From: Marsupella aquatica
Taxonomy: Eukaryota; Marchantiophyta
DNA: 64,000 nt
Assembly: GCA_973895155.1 (NCBI GenBank)
Contig: OZ316894.1
Span: forward strand, 3,906,001 to 3,970,000
Direction: 5' to 3'
The notes beneath the pieces are model-generated. The model did not search any database. It was given only the letters and a program-made list of their open reading frames with translations, and was not told the origin of the DNA. Shown in pieces: positions 1 to 11,524 of the stretch (position 1 is the stretch's first letter; every line of letters begins with the position of its first letter). The position numbers and the translations under genes are program-made.

Positions 1-52
1 GTCCCTTTTTATAGTACAGTGAGTGACACGCCGGATGATGTTGTTGCAGGAG

Positions 53-398
53 GTCAATTGCAAGATTGAGGGGGGGCAAAATGACGCAAAAAGGATTAGC
101 TCAAAAAGGAGAGAAAAAGGACTCAAAGATCATAAAGATTTAGTTGAACACCACTTCCATAAAGGTGGGACACACTTCCAAAATTGTTGTGCACACTTCC
201 AAGAAGATTGGGACTTCCTAAAAACCTGGACACACTTCCAAAGACTTGGCATGCAAGATCTCACCATCCAATCTCAACAAACTAATCCTAGCCATTTGGT
301 GTAACACCTTGTCCACCCCTTGTAAATTGGAAAGGACTGGAATCCTTTTGGTGGAGAAATTGGATATCCTTTTTGCCCCCCTCAAGCTTGCAATTGAC
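53..398. mobile_element. MITE, family B, copy 1
   Basis: Short non-coding inverted-repeat element. The ends are near-perfect inverted repeats of about 30 bp, starting GTCAATTGCAAG at the left and ending CTTGCAATTGAC at the right, followed inward by a G-run/C-run. The hexamer CAGGAG directly flanks both sides (47-52 and 399-404) and is the apparent target-site duplication. The interior contains several CACACTTCCAA motifs and a GCATGCAAGATCT stretch, shared with the second copy at 23.4 kb, which has the same length (346 bp). Superfamily is not assignable from these ends. The ORFs crossing it are incidental. Confidence 0.8.
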
Positions 399-491
399 CA
401 GGAGGATTTGTCGTGTGGACCAGCTTTGGTAGGCTTGATTGTCAGACCCTCTGTCTTTGCCTTCTATGGAGGTAACGGTGCAAAAGACACC

Positions 492-890
492 ATGGTAACC
501 ACCCGAAGCCAATCTGTAGGCCTTCTCTATGAGAAAGCAGTGAGGTTGCGACGTAAGCTAAAGGCATTAGGCATGTTGAGAGGGACTTGGCCTATTGGCA
601 TTATGTTTGGTTCTAATCGTCCATCCCGTATGACCCGCCAGACCATGTGGGAAAAGTATGTCGATCCACAGTCCATTATGTTCACTCAGACAATGAATGG
701 TGTTCAGATCACTGTTGGTGCAGGGTGTGTACATGCTTTGGATGCTCGGTGTCCAGCATGTGATGTAGATCCAGACGCGGACGTTAAGTACAATGAGGTT
801 TTTGCAAAAAAGAGGGCCTGGAAAGTGTGTCAGCTCTGGAACACGGACCCTTTTGTGTTAGGCCTTGTAGAGCTTCAAGATGGCGAGTAG
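492..890 (+). CDS. hypothetical protein, 132 aa
   Basis: Unrecognised ORF beginning at an ATG in good plant context (CACCATGG). The frame is open further upstream to about 246, but that part overlaps the MITE and is unlikely to be native. The product has a basic N-terminal third (residues ~12-30, many Arg/Lys), a CPAC motif near residue 95, and no signal peptide or membrane segment. It lies 2 kb upstream of the transposase-like pseudogene on the same strand and could be an accessory ORF or 5' exon of that element. No domain was recognised and the coding status is uncertain. Confidence 0.3.
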   Translation: MVTTRSQSVGLLYEKAVRLRRKLKALGMLRGTWPIGIMFGSNRPSRMTRQTMWEKYVDPQSIMFTQTMNGVQITVGAGCVHALDARCPACDVDPDADVKYNEVFAKKRAWKVCQLWNTDPFVLGLVELQDGE

Positions 891-2917
891 GTACATGCAT
901 AGGGAGGTTAAATTGCGCAGATTGTTAGTCTACACAGGAGATTAGTTTGTGCAGGGAAGATAGCCAAGTTAGCAGTTCACATGACCTCTTGAATGGTCAT
1001 TTTGTAAGAGTGTATGAGCGGATGCCAACACTAATTTGTGTATCACCTATCATCAGTATATTATGTATTTGTATGTCAGCCTCGGCCCTGGCAGTCTGAG
1101 TTTCTTTTAAGGGATTCGATGATGACTATTCTGCCATATGACCCAAAGGCATGGCACGAACACATACATATGCTGGTGGCCTTTCAAAGATTGTCAACTA
1201 ACGCTCTTTTTGGAAATGGATCTTGTGGTAGCGGTGATGTCCAGTGGACGAGAGTTTGGTATTGAAGGAGGGGTATTGACGGAGGTGTGGTACAAGGCAA
1301 CTGCTATCCCCCAACTAGGAAGGTAGTCATTTCCTTTTTGCCATCGTGTTCAAAACAAAAATGTTGCTGTGTGTTGTGACCCCTGCATCATTGGTTTTTT
1401 GAAATGTCTGAGCTAACGTTTGAACATCATCACGCAACATACCAGCTTGTGCCCAATGCAGCTGCTACCGGCCCGGCCCCCTCAAGTTGCATTACTTGGC
1501 GGACCATTCTATCAGAGGTCCAAAAACTCTAGTCCAAGGTATTACATATTCTGGACTTTGTGGTTCTTTTAATTGTGCTCCATTATTTACCGCTTCTTAT
1601 ATAGTTCATATGTTTTAAGCTGCTAATGCACAGGGCTTTGTATCTTGCTCAGGTAAGATGTCATTTCAGTTTTGTCATTTTTTTGTACATGTAGGACTCG
1701 TTTAATTTGCAGGGCCCATCGAGTTCAAGGAGACCATGGGGAAGTCATGCCCCCATTGGCGACTGCTGGATTTAGCCGCTGGCAGTCCAGCGCTCCTTGT
1801 AATTTCGAAGCAGGTTGCCTAGGGGAGTGTGTGATTAGAGCCTGTCATTATTGTGTCCATGGTTGTCACTTGTCATTGCTGTCAGCCCCTTAAGTCATGT
1901 ATAGTCTGTTGTGGCCCTCACAACTGTGGAGGAGAAGGATTGGAGTGTGGGCCTGGCCCCGACTGTACATGGACCAAGCACATATGGGACAAGCTGAATT
2001 GGGACAAGCTAAACTTGGGCAAGCTGAAATGGCCATGTGCAGATCCCTGTCCCTCTTGTGCTTACGCTGAATCTGGAGTCCTTGCATGCAAAGGGTACGC
2101 CCTTCACACCCGACACATGTCGGAGAAAGTAGCAATGGATCTGTAACCAGCCAATCCTAACGAGAAATGGTCAAGATGGGGCAAGGCTCTCGTGGGATTG
2201 GTCCTGACCAGTGGATGCGGTCTCCACGTGTGGGTTGCTTAATATTGCCTTATAACCAATCTTGGTAGCCTACTTTGCTTTGATATCATGAATTTCTGTC
2301 CTCCTTTCTATCTCTCTCACACAATTCCATTGCCTTCAACAAGCAACGGTAAAGATCCAGCCTGTCTTATACGTAGTCAGCAGAATGCAATTGGCATGGC
2401 TTTGGAGGCCTTTCGGTAGAGGTCAAAAGGCTGGATCACATTCTACAGTCTCATTGTTGCTCGGGCGAAAGCCATATTCATTTTTCCGTGTGGCTTGAAT
2501 GAGTACCACTTCCTTCTTGATGACATCCAAGATGTTATCAATGAGCTCAGGGATCCACTTGCCACTGATCGAGTTGAAATGAGAATTGGGGTGGTTTGTT
2601 TAAACTGTCAGATTAATACCTGTCGCACGCAGGCCCTCCATAGACTTCCTTTGGATGTTGGCCCATTCTAATAGGCCAGGTTGCTTGTTTCCCGCATTGG
2701 CCAACAATCATCAATCTGCCTAACATCTTTGTAACCTGTCTCTAGTAGAAGAATTGGTGCACATGATGTCCACATTGTGTGGTGTTGCGCCATGCCACCC
2801 AAGAAAGTTGCATTTTGGGTGAATATGTGGTTAGAATGAAATGAACCTATCCTATTTTGAGCAATCCCTATGTTGATGCTCCCTTTGTCATGTGGACTGT
2901 GCGCAGGCCCATGAGAG
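891..2917. other. no recognisable gene
   Basis: About 2 kb with only short ORFs in all frames and no family signature. A 15-16-bp motif (GGGACAAGCTGAATT and variants) is repeated three times in tandem at 1986-2030. Several T-rich stretches followed by AG could be intron ends of a decayed gene, but no consistent exon chain could be built. Confidence 0.5.
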
Positions 2918-5900
2918 GTGGATAGGTTGTCAGTAAAGGGTGAGAGAATGCCGCCTGCCACTTTGTTTCAAGTAGACAAAGAAGGTGGGGAAAGGAAACC
3001 TATATCGTCATATAGTTACAAAGCAGGGGAATCGTATGCTGATGCCCGACTGAAGTTGGAGGCACTACTCGATTTTGACTTCCACTTTATTGATGTCAAT
3101 CTCGCCACTTGGATGCCGGAGAAATGGGAGATCTGCAATCTTTTGGAGGATTGTGGGGGAAAGATTGTTATCATTCCCAAAAATGCCTTGGAGCCTCCAA
3201 CCCCATTGGTGCACGTAGACCCTGGAGGCGCAGGGCAAGCCCTCGGGAGTAGCAATGCTTCCAATGGCCTTTCATTGCCAGAGAGTGATGATGCCGATTT
3301 TCCCATGAATGAGGAGCCTCCAGTGGAAGCTGATTCACACTCTGGTTGCCCCTTGCCAGAGCCTGAACAACAAGTCACATTCATGTCCACTCTTATGAGC
3401 AATACTTTAAAGGCAGTATGGGAAGCATCTGCGGATAAGTTGAAGACTCACATGGAATCCATTTAATGTGCTGACCACAAGTGGAAAGTGAGAACTTGGG
3501 ACAAAGACAACATGCCCTGGGGGCATATCGAGTGTTGTGAGTGTGACAAGCGGGTGGAAGGGCTAGCAAAAGGCACATTGATGGATAAATCATCCATCAA
3601 TATTAATGCATTTACCAACTTCAAAAATTTGCATTTGCGATCATCAAAGCATGCAGCTCGGGTGGCTAGGAATAGGGGTGAGAAAGTTGGGCATGTGGAG
3701 ATTGCAAGGAGGGCGCAGTCAAATACTTTTACTGATAGAGCCATACTTGAAGAGCATTTGAAGATTGTAGCAAAGATCAACGAGTTGCAGATAGTTGGTC
3801 GCGAGACGTTTACAGTCGAGGGGGATGTCCATAAGGAACCAGTGGAGTTCCAGACTTTGAAACTGTTCTGCAATTTTTGTCTTCACCATTTGACTTTGGT
3901 ACCCAAACAACGAAACTTGGAGGCTAATCTGACAAGCCATTGTACTGGCTTGATCCATCTTGATTATGTGGCCAAAAGTCAGAGGCCTACAAGAAATGAG
4001 CCAGTTTTGTCAGGGCGCCCTGGCAGACCCCGTACTGTGGACGGGAGGGATAAGAAACAGAGAAAAATTCAGGGGTTCTTGACTTGCACCTCGACTGCAG
4101 GTGCATCAAGCAGCTCGTCAAGGATGTCAGCACGAGATGATGATAGAGGTACTTTCGATAATTTGTCATTGTTGTGTTGGGGTCTGTGGCGGTATGAGAT
4201 AGAAGTAGGGTCAGAACTTAGGCCTATCAAAAGTCACCTACACGACCAGGTAAAGTGGGTGGTGCGTGGTATGCAAAGCCCCTAGTAATGGCAGAGGTGT
4301 TCTGTATGTATAGTGAAGAAGCTTGTGAGATCAAGGGCCTTTTCAGGCATAAAGAATGTAGTCGAATGTCACAGTTGGGGGGCGGGTTTGATGATTTGAC
4401 GTGTTCCAAGTGTTATTCCATTAAGAACATGAAGGACTTCAGACTTTGGGTAGCAAGAGCTCGGTCAAGGCCTATGAGAAAAGAGGAGAGAGAGGGACTG
4501 GCAAGGGCAGGCGGCTAGGTTGCCTCACAATTCCTGAGGTCCAAAACCAAGCTAAAGTATACAGAAACCGAATTTTGAGAGAGAGGAAGTTGCAGAAATA
4601 TCTAAGTCACAAACTGTTGATGCTGAAGTCTCGGATCCCTAGTATAAAGGAAGTTTGTCTTGACTATCAAGGCCCCAATAAGGAATCTATCCTTAAGTTT
4701 TGTCAGTCCATAGTCCTTGCGCACAGGAAGGGTGCATTTGGTGGGAGAGGTGCATTGTGGGATATGTTATCTGATATAGCTTCAAACTTGAATACGACAA
4801 AGGAGGGATATAGGTTCAAGGCTGGAACAAAGCTTCTCTGCCAAACACTCTTCTTGCATGGTGGTCGACGTGTTGTTGACTGCCTTGCAAGTAATGGGAT
4901 AGGGCCAAGCATAAACACCCTTCAACGGGACAGAAGAGGGATGGCAGTATTCCGAGCAGGAATCCATGCTGAACAATTTATGTTTGTCTCTCAAGTGTAC
5001 TCCAAACTGAAAGAGAGACTCAACATCAAAGGGCCAGTTCCCTGTTATTTGGCAGAAGATGAGACCACTGTCAAAAAAACAGTAAGGTACTTTCTTCAGG
5101 CCCTCATGCATGATGTTGTACTTCAGGCCCTCACGCATGATGTTAGTCATGTCATGGTGTTGGATCCTAGTTTCACCTTTATCTCTGTTTCAACTATTAT
5201 GTAGGCTCCATCTGGAAACCAAGAACTCAGTTTTGGTTTCTTGCAGGTGGCTGCCAAAACATGACACCATGATTGGGTTTTGCGGCACCCAAACAGAGCA
5301 TGTATGCCTTGTTGGGTGGGAGATAGAAGTGGGCAAAGGAGAACTTAGCTTCCACATCATCGTTGATGCTTTTGACAACAATGTGGTAGGACAGATGGCT
5401 CGTTGTATAGTAGTCAATCCCCTTGCAGAGGGGTTCCCATGGTTGCTTATACTAGCTACAGGTACATGTAATAGATTTAAAGCTCCTTGGGTTAGAGAGC
5501 AGTGGGATATCCTGGAGTCATTGTGGAACACTCATTGTCTGGAGAGTGTGGGGCCTTTACTCGGCCATGCAAGTGACGGTGATGCACGTAGGAGGAAGTT
5601 AATGTTGGAGGACTATACTGGCTGTCAGAAGGCAGGGCCAAGATTTAGCCTTGGGTGGGAAGGCTGGAAATTGAGCCACTCTATGACAGGTGATGGGCCA
5701 TTGACCCACGCTGTTGGGCTACATGACCAAGACTATATCCACAATGGGAAGAAGTTAGTGAACCCATTGGATTCTTCAGCTCGGATATTGAAACTGGGGA
5801 CTCAAGTGGCCAACCTGAGTCATCTGAGACTCCTGTTAGGTTTATATGACCATGACCTTCATGGGCTGAACCATGATGATGTAACACGAAATGATAGGCA

Positions 5901-7083
5901 AAATTGGGCTAGTGCACAAAGGATTTGTAGTCGTAAGGCGGGTTCTACGCTGAGGATGTTGCGTCTGCGGAAGGATGCAAGGGCTCGGGGGTTTCACTTC
6001 CACAAAAATGGCATATCACGTGCGACGAAGGATAGGGTCATTTTATTGGTTCTAAGGGAAGACTTAAGAATTTTTGTAGAAGAACAATAGGGTCTTTCAA
6101 ATTCAATTTTGAGACTTATAAGAACATTAGGGCCTTTTTAATCCAATTTTTAGAATATTCCAAGAATATTCCAACTTTATAGGGGTTAAAAAATAAATTT
6201 TTTTTCTTACATTTTAGGGGGTCCGAGGCCTAAAAACGTCGCAGGCGATGGGGAGGTCCCCATATAGTGAGACCCCCGAGTCCCTGGGATGTCTGTCCGT
6301 TACGTAGACGCTCATGTAGAGGAAGCTGCCTCCGAATTGTCTGCAACAATGAATATCATGCATTCAGACTTGTTGTATGGTGCACCAATTAAGCAAGTGA
6401 AGCCAACTGTGTGTTTTCAAGAGCGACAGATCTACAAAAGTACATTGGTTAGCCAGCTGATTGGAAACCCCCACTTGAGTAAGGACCGATTGACTTGTGT
6501 GAAACAGAGTGTGTACTTCAATAATTTAGTGGACAAACCCAACTATAGAGAGGGTGTACCAACTATGTTCATGACAGTGGGCACTGACTGTGGTGTTTTC
6601 TTCCTTGATGAAACACAACATGAGGTCAGGGCAACTCGAAACTCAGAGGCCGTAGCAAAAGCATCCAAAGGGAAAGCAGGTGGAAGGAAATCAAAACAAA
6701 ATGTGACCAATCCAAAGAAGCCAAGAGGAGATCCGGTAGCAGTGTGTTCTGCATCTGGGCCAAAGTATGTTTGGTGGATTGGCAGGGTGCAAAGCATCCA
6801 CCGAAAGTATGGTAACAGTGTTTGCAGATCTAGAGAACCTTTGGATCTACTTGATAGACCTGGTTCCGAAGCTGCATGTTAAGTAGTGTTCAATTGGTTT
6901 ACACCGGTTGGGTCTAGTAGGAACAAATTTGCTTATAATATGTGTGATCCACAGACCATTGACTTGGACTGTGTCATATCACCTGTGAGTTTTACAGTGG
7001 ATCCTCTCTATCCAACTATTTTTAAGTTGCCTCCAGATGATGTGACTGCCCTCGACAATTTTGTAAAGAACAACATAGAATGA
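2918..7083 (+). pseudogene. transposase-like gene with tandem zinc fingers, decayed
   Basis: A long gene in pieces. Segments 2918-3466 and 3488-4285 share one frame and are separated by an in-frame TAA (3464-3466). They encode an acidic N-terminus and two C-x2-C...H-x5-H fingers (around 3530-3655 and 3868-3960). Frameshifts near 4260 and 4480 lead into a conserved core (4500-5086). An intron with good GT-AG borders (5087-5246) joins this to 5247-5983 in phase, giving a continuous TVKKTVR-WLPKHDTMIGFCG junction. The core has DET (AEDETTV), a GHASDGDARRRKLM block and DQDYIHNGKKL, an arrangement that could be the acidic triad of an RNase-H-fold (DDE-type) transposase; this is inference. A MITE interrupts at 5984. 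The C-terminal part (6289-7083, one in-frame TAA at 6880-6882) has a WWIGRV stretch and a WFTPVGSSR segment. The family is unfamiliar to me by name. The start at 2918 or 2948 is a guess. Confidence 0.6.
5984..6280 (+). mobile_element. MITE, family A, 297 bp, inserted in transposase-like gene
   Basis: Non-coding element with 14-bp imperfect inverted ends, CTCGGGGGTTTCAC and GTGAGACCCCCGAG, AT-rich inside. Its exact length equals the copy at 21,821 (297 bp), which lies in the opposite orientation and has a clear 8-bp target duplication. Here the flanks (TGCAAGGG / TCCCTGGG) match at only 5 of 8 positions, so the duplication has decayed. It cuts the conserved core of the transposase-like gene from the downstream coding segment, so this gene copy was dead or died at that insertion. 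Confidence 0.8.
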
Positions 7084-8541
7084 TGACCTGTATTTGGGGC
7101 AGGTACACTCCATGCCTGATTTTTATCATTGATGGTTACACACCGGGGTAACACATTCTCCAGAGGAGCGAAGGTAGCAAGTTAAGATTTGAAAACATCC
7201 TAAGCGTATTCTGATATGTAATCTGTAAACCTTGTAGATCTGGTTGTATTCAATATAATACTCATTAATGGTGTTGGTCCATTTGTGGATCAGGTGTATT
7301 GGAGACTTCGAGATGACTAAGGTGGGGACAACAGTGATGAAGAAATGCTCTAGACTGAGCAGGAGGAGAAGCAGACCCGGTACTAGAGATCTGACAACTG
7401 CAGCAGCTGTTGTGGTTTATTCCAGAGTTCCAAAGTCAAGGAAGGCACAGGGGAAAGGCAGCCCTGATTACAGCAAAGAAGAGTGGAGCAACAAGGAGAT
7501 AGCTAAAGAGAGTTCTGGAGGTTGTGGTTTAGGAATCATAGATGTTGTGATTCCTGAAGTAGAGGCAAGTGTGGAGGGGCTATGGAGTGTGATCTCTATT
7601 CAAAAATCATATGATTTGCCTACAATTGTCCCTTCCCATTTTTACAATCATATTTTTTGGCAAGCAGAATGGCCTGTACACATAAGTGACTATTCACTTA
7701 TGAAGCAGACCAGCATTGGAAGGCATGACAGTGGGCAGGAGTCTTAGGTTTGTATTGTCTTAGGTTAGCTGCGGGGTTAGCTGATTCAATATCAGTCTTT
7801 AGATTTATAAAGACTTACCATTTTCATCTCCTTTATAGAGCGGTTATATACATACATGACCAGTGGTAACTTGGTCTTCAAAAAAACTCTCCAGTTACAT
7901 ACTCAATTACATATATAAAGATTGCAGCATACCCGGCAGCGTTAAGCATTATCACGCAATACAAATTGTAATATATGAAGGATAATTATTATTGCCCAAA
8001 ACTCACTTTTGTAATACACTGAAGATACTTTAATAAGAGGAAATGTTTGGTTTTTTATAAAAAACAAGGATAATCTCTATAGGAGAAAAATTAATAAGAA
8101 GGGGTACCTGTGTAGGGGAGGCTCACAGGTATGATTGTATAATATACAAGGAGTGAGGGCCCAGGGTGGAAATCTCTCAAGGAGGAATACATCCTCTTGA
8201 GCTCATCTGGGTTGGGGGTGCCATGGATTGTCAGGGTTTGCGGTAGCTATCTCGCTTGCTTGTCAAATCCTACCGAAACAACAACCAAGCCGTGTTCAAT
8301 TTCTCAAGGGAGCTTGCGTTGGGGAGGCAAATGACAGCCAAGGAGGCATGGAGGTTGAGTTCCAAGTGCACTTGGCCCCTAGGCTACCAGTTGAGTGATT
8401 GAGAAATATGAGTTGGTTGCTAGATGTGACGCCGCCGGTACGGCGGTTAATGAGTGATTCGGTCTAACTGCGCTCGGCACGCGCGTTAGGAGTGTCTTAG
8501 ACCGCTGTTATTAGCATAACAATAGTATTTAGGTAATCATT
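7084..8541. other. downstream flank of transposase-like pseudogene; no clear gene
   Basis: An open stretch at 7268-7747 (159 codons) begins with an untypical basic sequence. Read in the adjacent frame, the same DNA starts with an acidic GGDNSDEEM tail broken by stops, so it may be the decayed last exon of the transposase-like gene. From about 7,800 the DNA is AT-rich and non-coding. From about 8,100 it becomes GC-richer, which probably marks the left part of the gag-like element that follows. No terminal repeat defining that boundary was found. Confidence 0.35.
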
Positions 8542-8783
8542 ATGGGTAGGATATCATTAGGCAATAAGGGGGAATTCAGGTTCAGACTGGCGGATGGTCG
8601 CTATTCGCACACCCGGGTTACGAGCGTGGAGGGGCCCCTCCCTCGGGTCCGTATAACGAACTTAAGGAAGCGGCCACTGACACGCGCTGACTCAGACCGG
8701 CGGAGTGGCCGGCACACCACAAGCGTGAGCGGTTCAGTCTATGGGCGTCGAGGAGACGTCGGGGGATCGACAAGCCCTCAAGG

Positions 8784-8790
8784 TATAAAA
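8784..8790 (+). promoter_or_regulatory. TATA box of gag-like ORF
   Basis: TATAAAA followed by GGGG, inside a GC-rich stretch, 102 bp upstream of the ATG at 8892. The downstream T/C- and A-rich leader is consistent with a transcription start near 8,810-8,820. No other TATA-like sequence sits at a suitable distance from this ORF. Confidence 0.55.
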
Positions 8791-8891
8791 GGGGAGCCAA
8801 CCCTTTGTAGTGCACCAGTCCATCAGTCCACGCGCCAGCTTCGACCCCAGCTCTCTCGTTCGCTCTAAGTCGCCACTACTATCTCCTCTGA

Positions 8892-11524
8892 ATGTCGCAC
8901 TCCAGCTCGGCCATTCGATTATGGACGCAGTTCCTATCTACCGGAAGGCACTTGGCCGACTCATTGAAACACACCAACCCGCACCGATACGAAATCGAAC
9001 GCGAGTACGAGAGAGCCATCCGCCTAGCAGGACGACACCACTACATCCTTAACTTTGACTACACGTCTCAGAGCGAGCTTTACCGACCTGTAGAGGTATC
9101 CGGGTACTTCTTCAACGGAGATAAATATATCGGGTTCTAGGAAGCATTGCTTCGGCTTCCGGACGAGGTCTTCAATATCCCGAGTATGATCGACTTGCAG
9201 CGACATCACTTCGACCACATCCTTGCTCAGGTTCGGGCTATCATCAACAGCGAGTCCAACACTACCCGTTCGACAAGGTCGTCTGCACTCGCTTCGGAGA
9301 ACTTCTACCAGCACCTACAGAGCTTCATAGGAACTCGGCCAGCAACCAACATGACCAACTCAGTCGTACCCGTACCCGTACCCGTACCCGTACAACCTCA
9401 GGCTCAGCTTCAGCTTCAGCCTCAGCCGCAGCCTAGCCAAACCCCACCACCGATCGCCCAGCCAGCACAAGTACGCTCCGTCATCAATGCTGTGGATCTT
9501 AGCGATGACGACGAGGCCACCCTACCCTTGACCAGGCAGCCCAGAGGAACAAGCGCTCAAGGGGCCGACACTATATCGTCCCCACCCCCTGCTCTGACCC
9601 CAGGAGCGGCCCCGGCAGACAACATGGTGACTGTGGCCGACCCGGGCCCGTTACTAACGGCAGTAGCACTACCCAGGCCCGATGGGGAGGATGGGGAGGT
9701 GTCACCTTCCCCGAGCTAGTCACGGGGGAAGAAGAGGAAGGAATCCGCCACTGCATCCGGGTTACCGTTGGCCACGGTAGCCGTGGCCAAGGTGACGATG
9801 CACCGCATGGGGGAAAACGTTCACAAAAACATCCTCCATCCCAAGCATGCGGTGTACCTGAAGACTCAGGGATTCGAGCACCTCGCCTCCCTCCCCTGGA
9901 ACACTTGCAGGTACTACGGGGAGGACATGACGGAGTTCGTCAGGAATTATGACGACGCGCGTCAACATACTCGGTTGCGGGGAAGGAGTATGTCCCTCAC
10001 GGAAGAACGGCTCAGGATGATCTTCGGGTTACCCGAAGGTGACCATCGAGTCGAATCACGGGCTCCCGGGGGCAAGGGAGCCAAGTACCAATCTTCAAGT
10101 TTTCCCTCAGAGGGAGCAGTGGACAACGGGTTCGTGATGAAGACCTGCCTCATCCCCGAGATAGCTGAGCGACTGGAGTTCCAGAGGTACGCCCTCCACA
10201 TGATGGAACCCCGGGGGGAGATCTCCACCGCCCAGGTTATCCAGGTCGAGAACTATCGGCCTAGGAGGTGGGCGTCGTACTTCGCTAAGAAATTCCATGA
10301 AGAGATGGAGCGGCGAAGGAAGACGCTGTACATTGGCGGGAAGGCGTATTTCGCTAGCCACATCGAGATCATTCTTGAGTGGTACGCCCGGTTTGATCGA
10401 CGAACCCTTCCCCGTGTCAACGTTACAAAGCTGGTCCCAGCTAGGTGGGTTTTCCCGGCCTTGGAGAGACGGCCCCAACCCGAGGCCCGAAGTCCAGCGG
10501 ACACGCCAGCTTCACCCACCCCACCTCCACAAGTAGCTGTAGTCGTAACCGAGGAGGTACCGGATGGGTCAGGTGTTGCAACCGTTGATGCGACCCAACA
10601 GGCCGGGCTAAGTACAGAAGTCGGTATGGCGGAGGTCTTACCCGAGCCCGGTTCTCCCAAAGACCCACCGGTGGCTATTCCGGAGAACCGGACATTGCTA
10701 CAGGAGGACGCTCTAGCCCCTTCCAACGTTACATCCCCAGGGCTGGACGTCACTGCCCCGGCCCCCGCGCGTGTTGACGTCTGCCCGTGCCCAACTCCGG
10801 ACAGGCACAACCTGGACCACCCGGAACTCTTCGTACCGGGTACATTTCTGAACGGGCTTCTGGGAGATTCTCTCATCAGATTGCCCGGGATACCAGGGAG
10901 TTCATTGCCCGGAAGGTAGCCTGTTTCTTCAATCAAGAGTTGGTTGCCGCAGTAAAGGCAGGTCGGGCCCAGTCAGAGGCCCTTCAGAGGATAGAGCGGT
11001 ACCGGGTGGAGTCTGTGTACCTAAAGAACGAAGTTGCGGCTCAAGAGGCTGAGCTTCGGCAACTACGACCCAAGGTTGCAGCCGCCGATGAGTTGTTAGC
11101 AAAGGCGCACGCTCTTACCGCCCTAGCCGAACAGGCCAAAGCTGGGAACGAGGCCGAGATTACACGACTCCGGAACCAGATTGACAGTTTGAAGAATCAA
11201 ACTATCACCTGGCAGAAAGACCTAGAGGAGGCCGAGGAACGGGCCCAACGGGACACGGCGGAGATAGCCACACTGTAGGCCGAGGTGGCGCGGCTCCAAA
11301 CCAAGGCCGAGAAGCAGGACCAGCTGGCGGGTAAACTGACAAGTGACGCCCAGCAGTTGGAGGAGGTTTGTCAGGAGGCAGCAGAGGAGACGCACGCGGC
11401 GAGGCGAGAGAACGAATCTCTGCTGGACCAGGTCCAGCTCCTCAAGGCGGACAATGACAGGCTTCGAAGGCAGCGGGATGGCCGCTCCCATTCAGGCGGC
11501 TCTGGCAAGCGTGTCAGGCATTAG
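8892..11524 (+). pseudogene. retroelement gag-like / coiled-coil protein with in-frame stops
   Basis: One reading frame runs from the ATG at 8892 to about 10,850, interrupted only by TAG at 9138-9140 and 9717-9719. It then shifts by one base (10,840-10,860) and continues to 11,524 with one more TAG at 11,276-11,278. Restored, it would be about 875 residues. In order: a helical N-terminus; a Pro/Gln/Val low-complexity linker (~9,360-9,480) with a GTACCC hexamer repeat; a globular region (~9,800-10,400) with a GEDMTEFVRNY-type helix and a LRMIFGLPEGD motif, reminiscent of gag/plant-mobile-domain proteins of large retroelement derivatives; a Pro-rich linker; and a long coiled coil (~10,890-11,500, heptad Leu with Glu/Arg). 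No protease, RT or integrase follows, so it may be a non-autonomous (LARD-like) element. The assignment to gag is inference. Confidence 0.5.
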
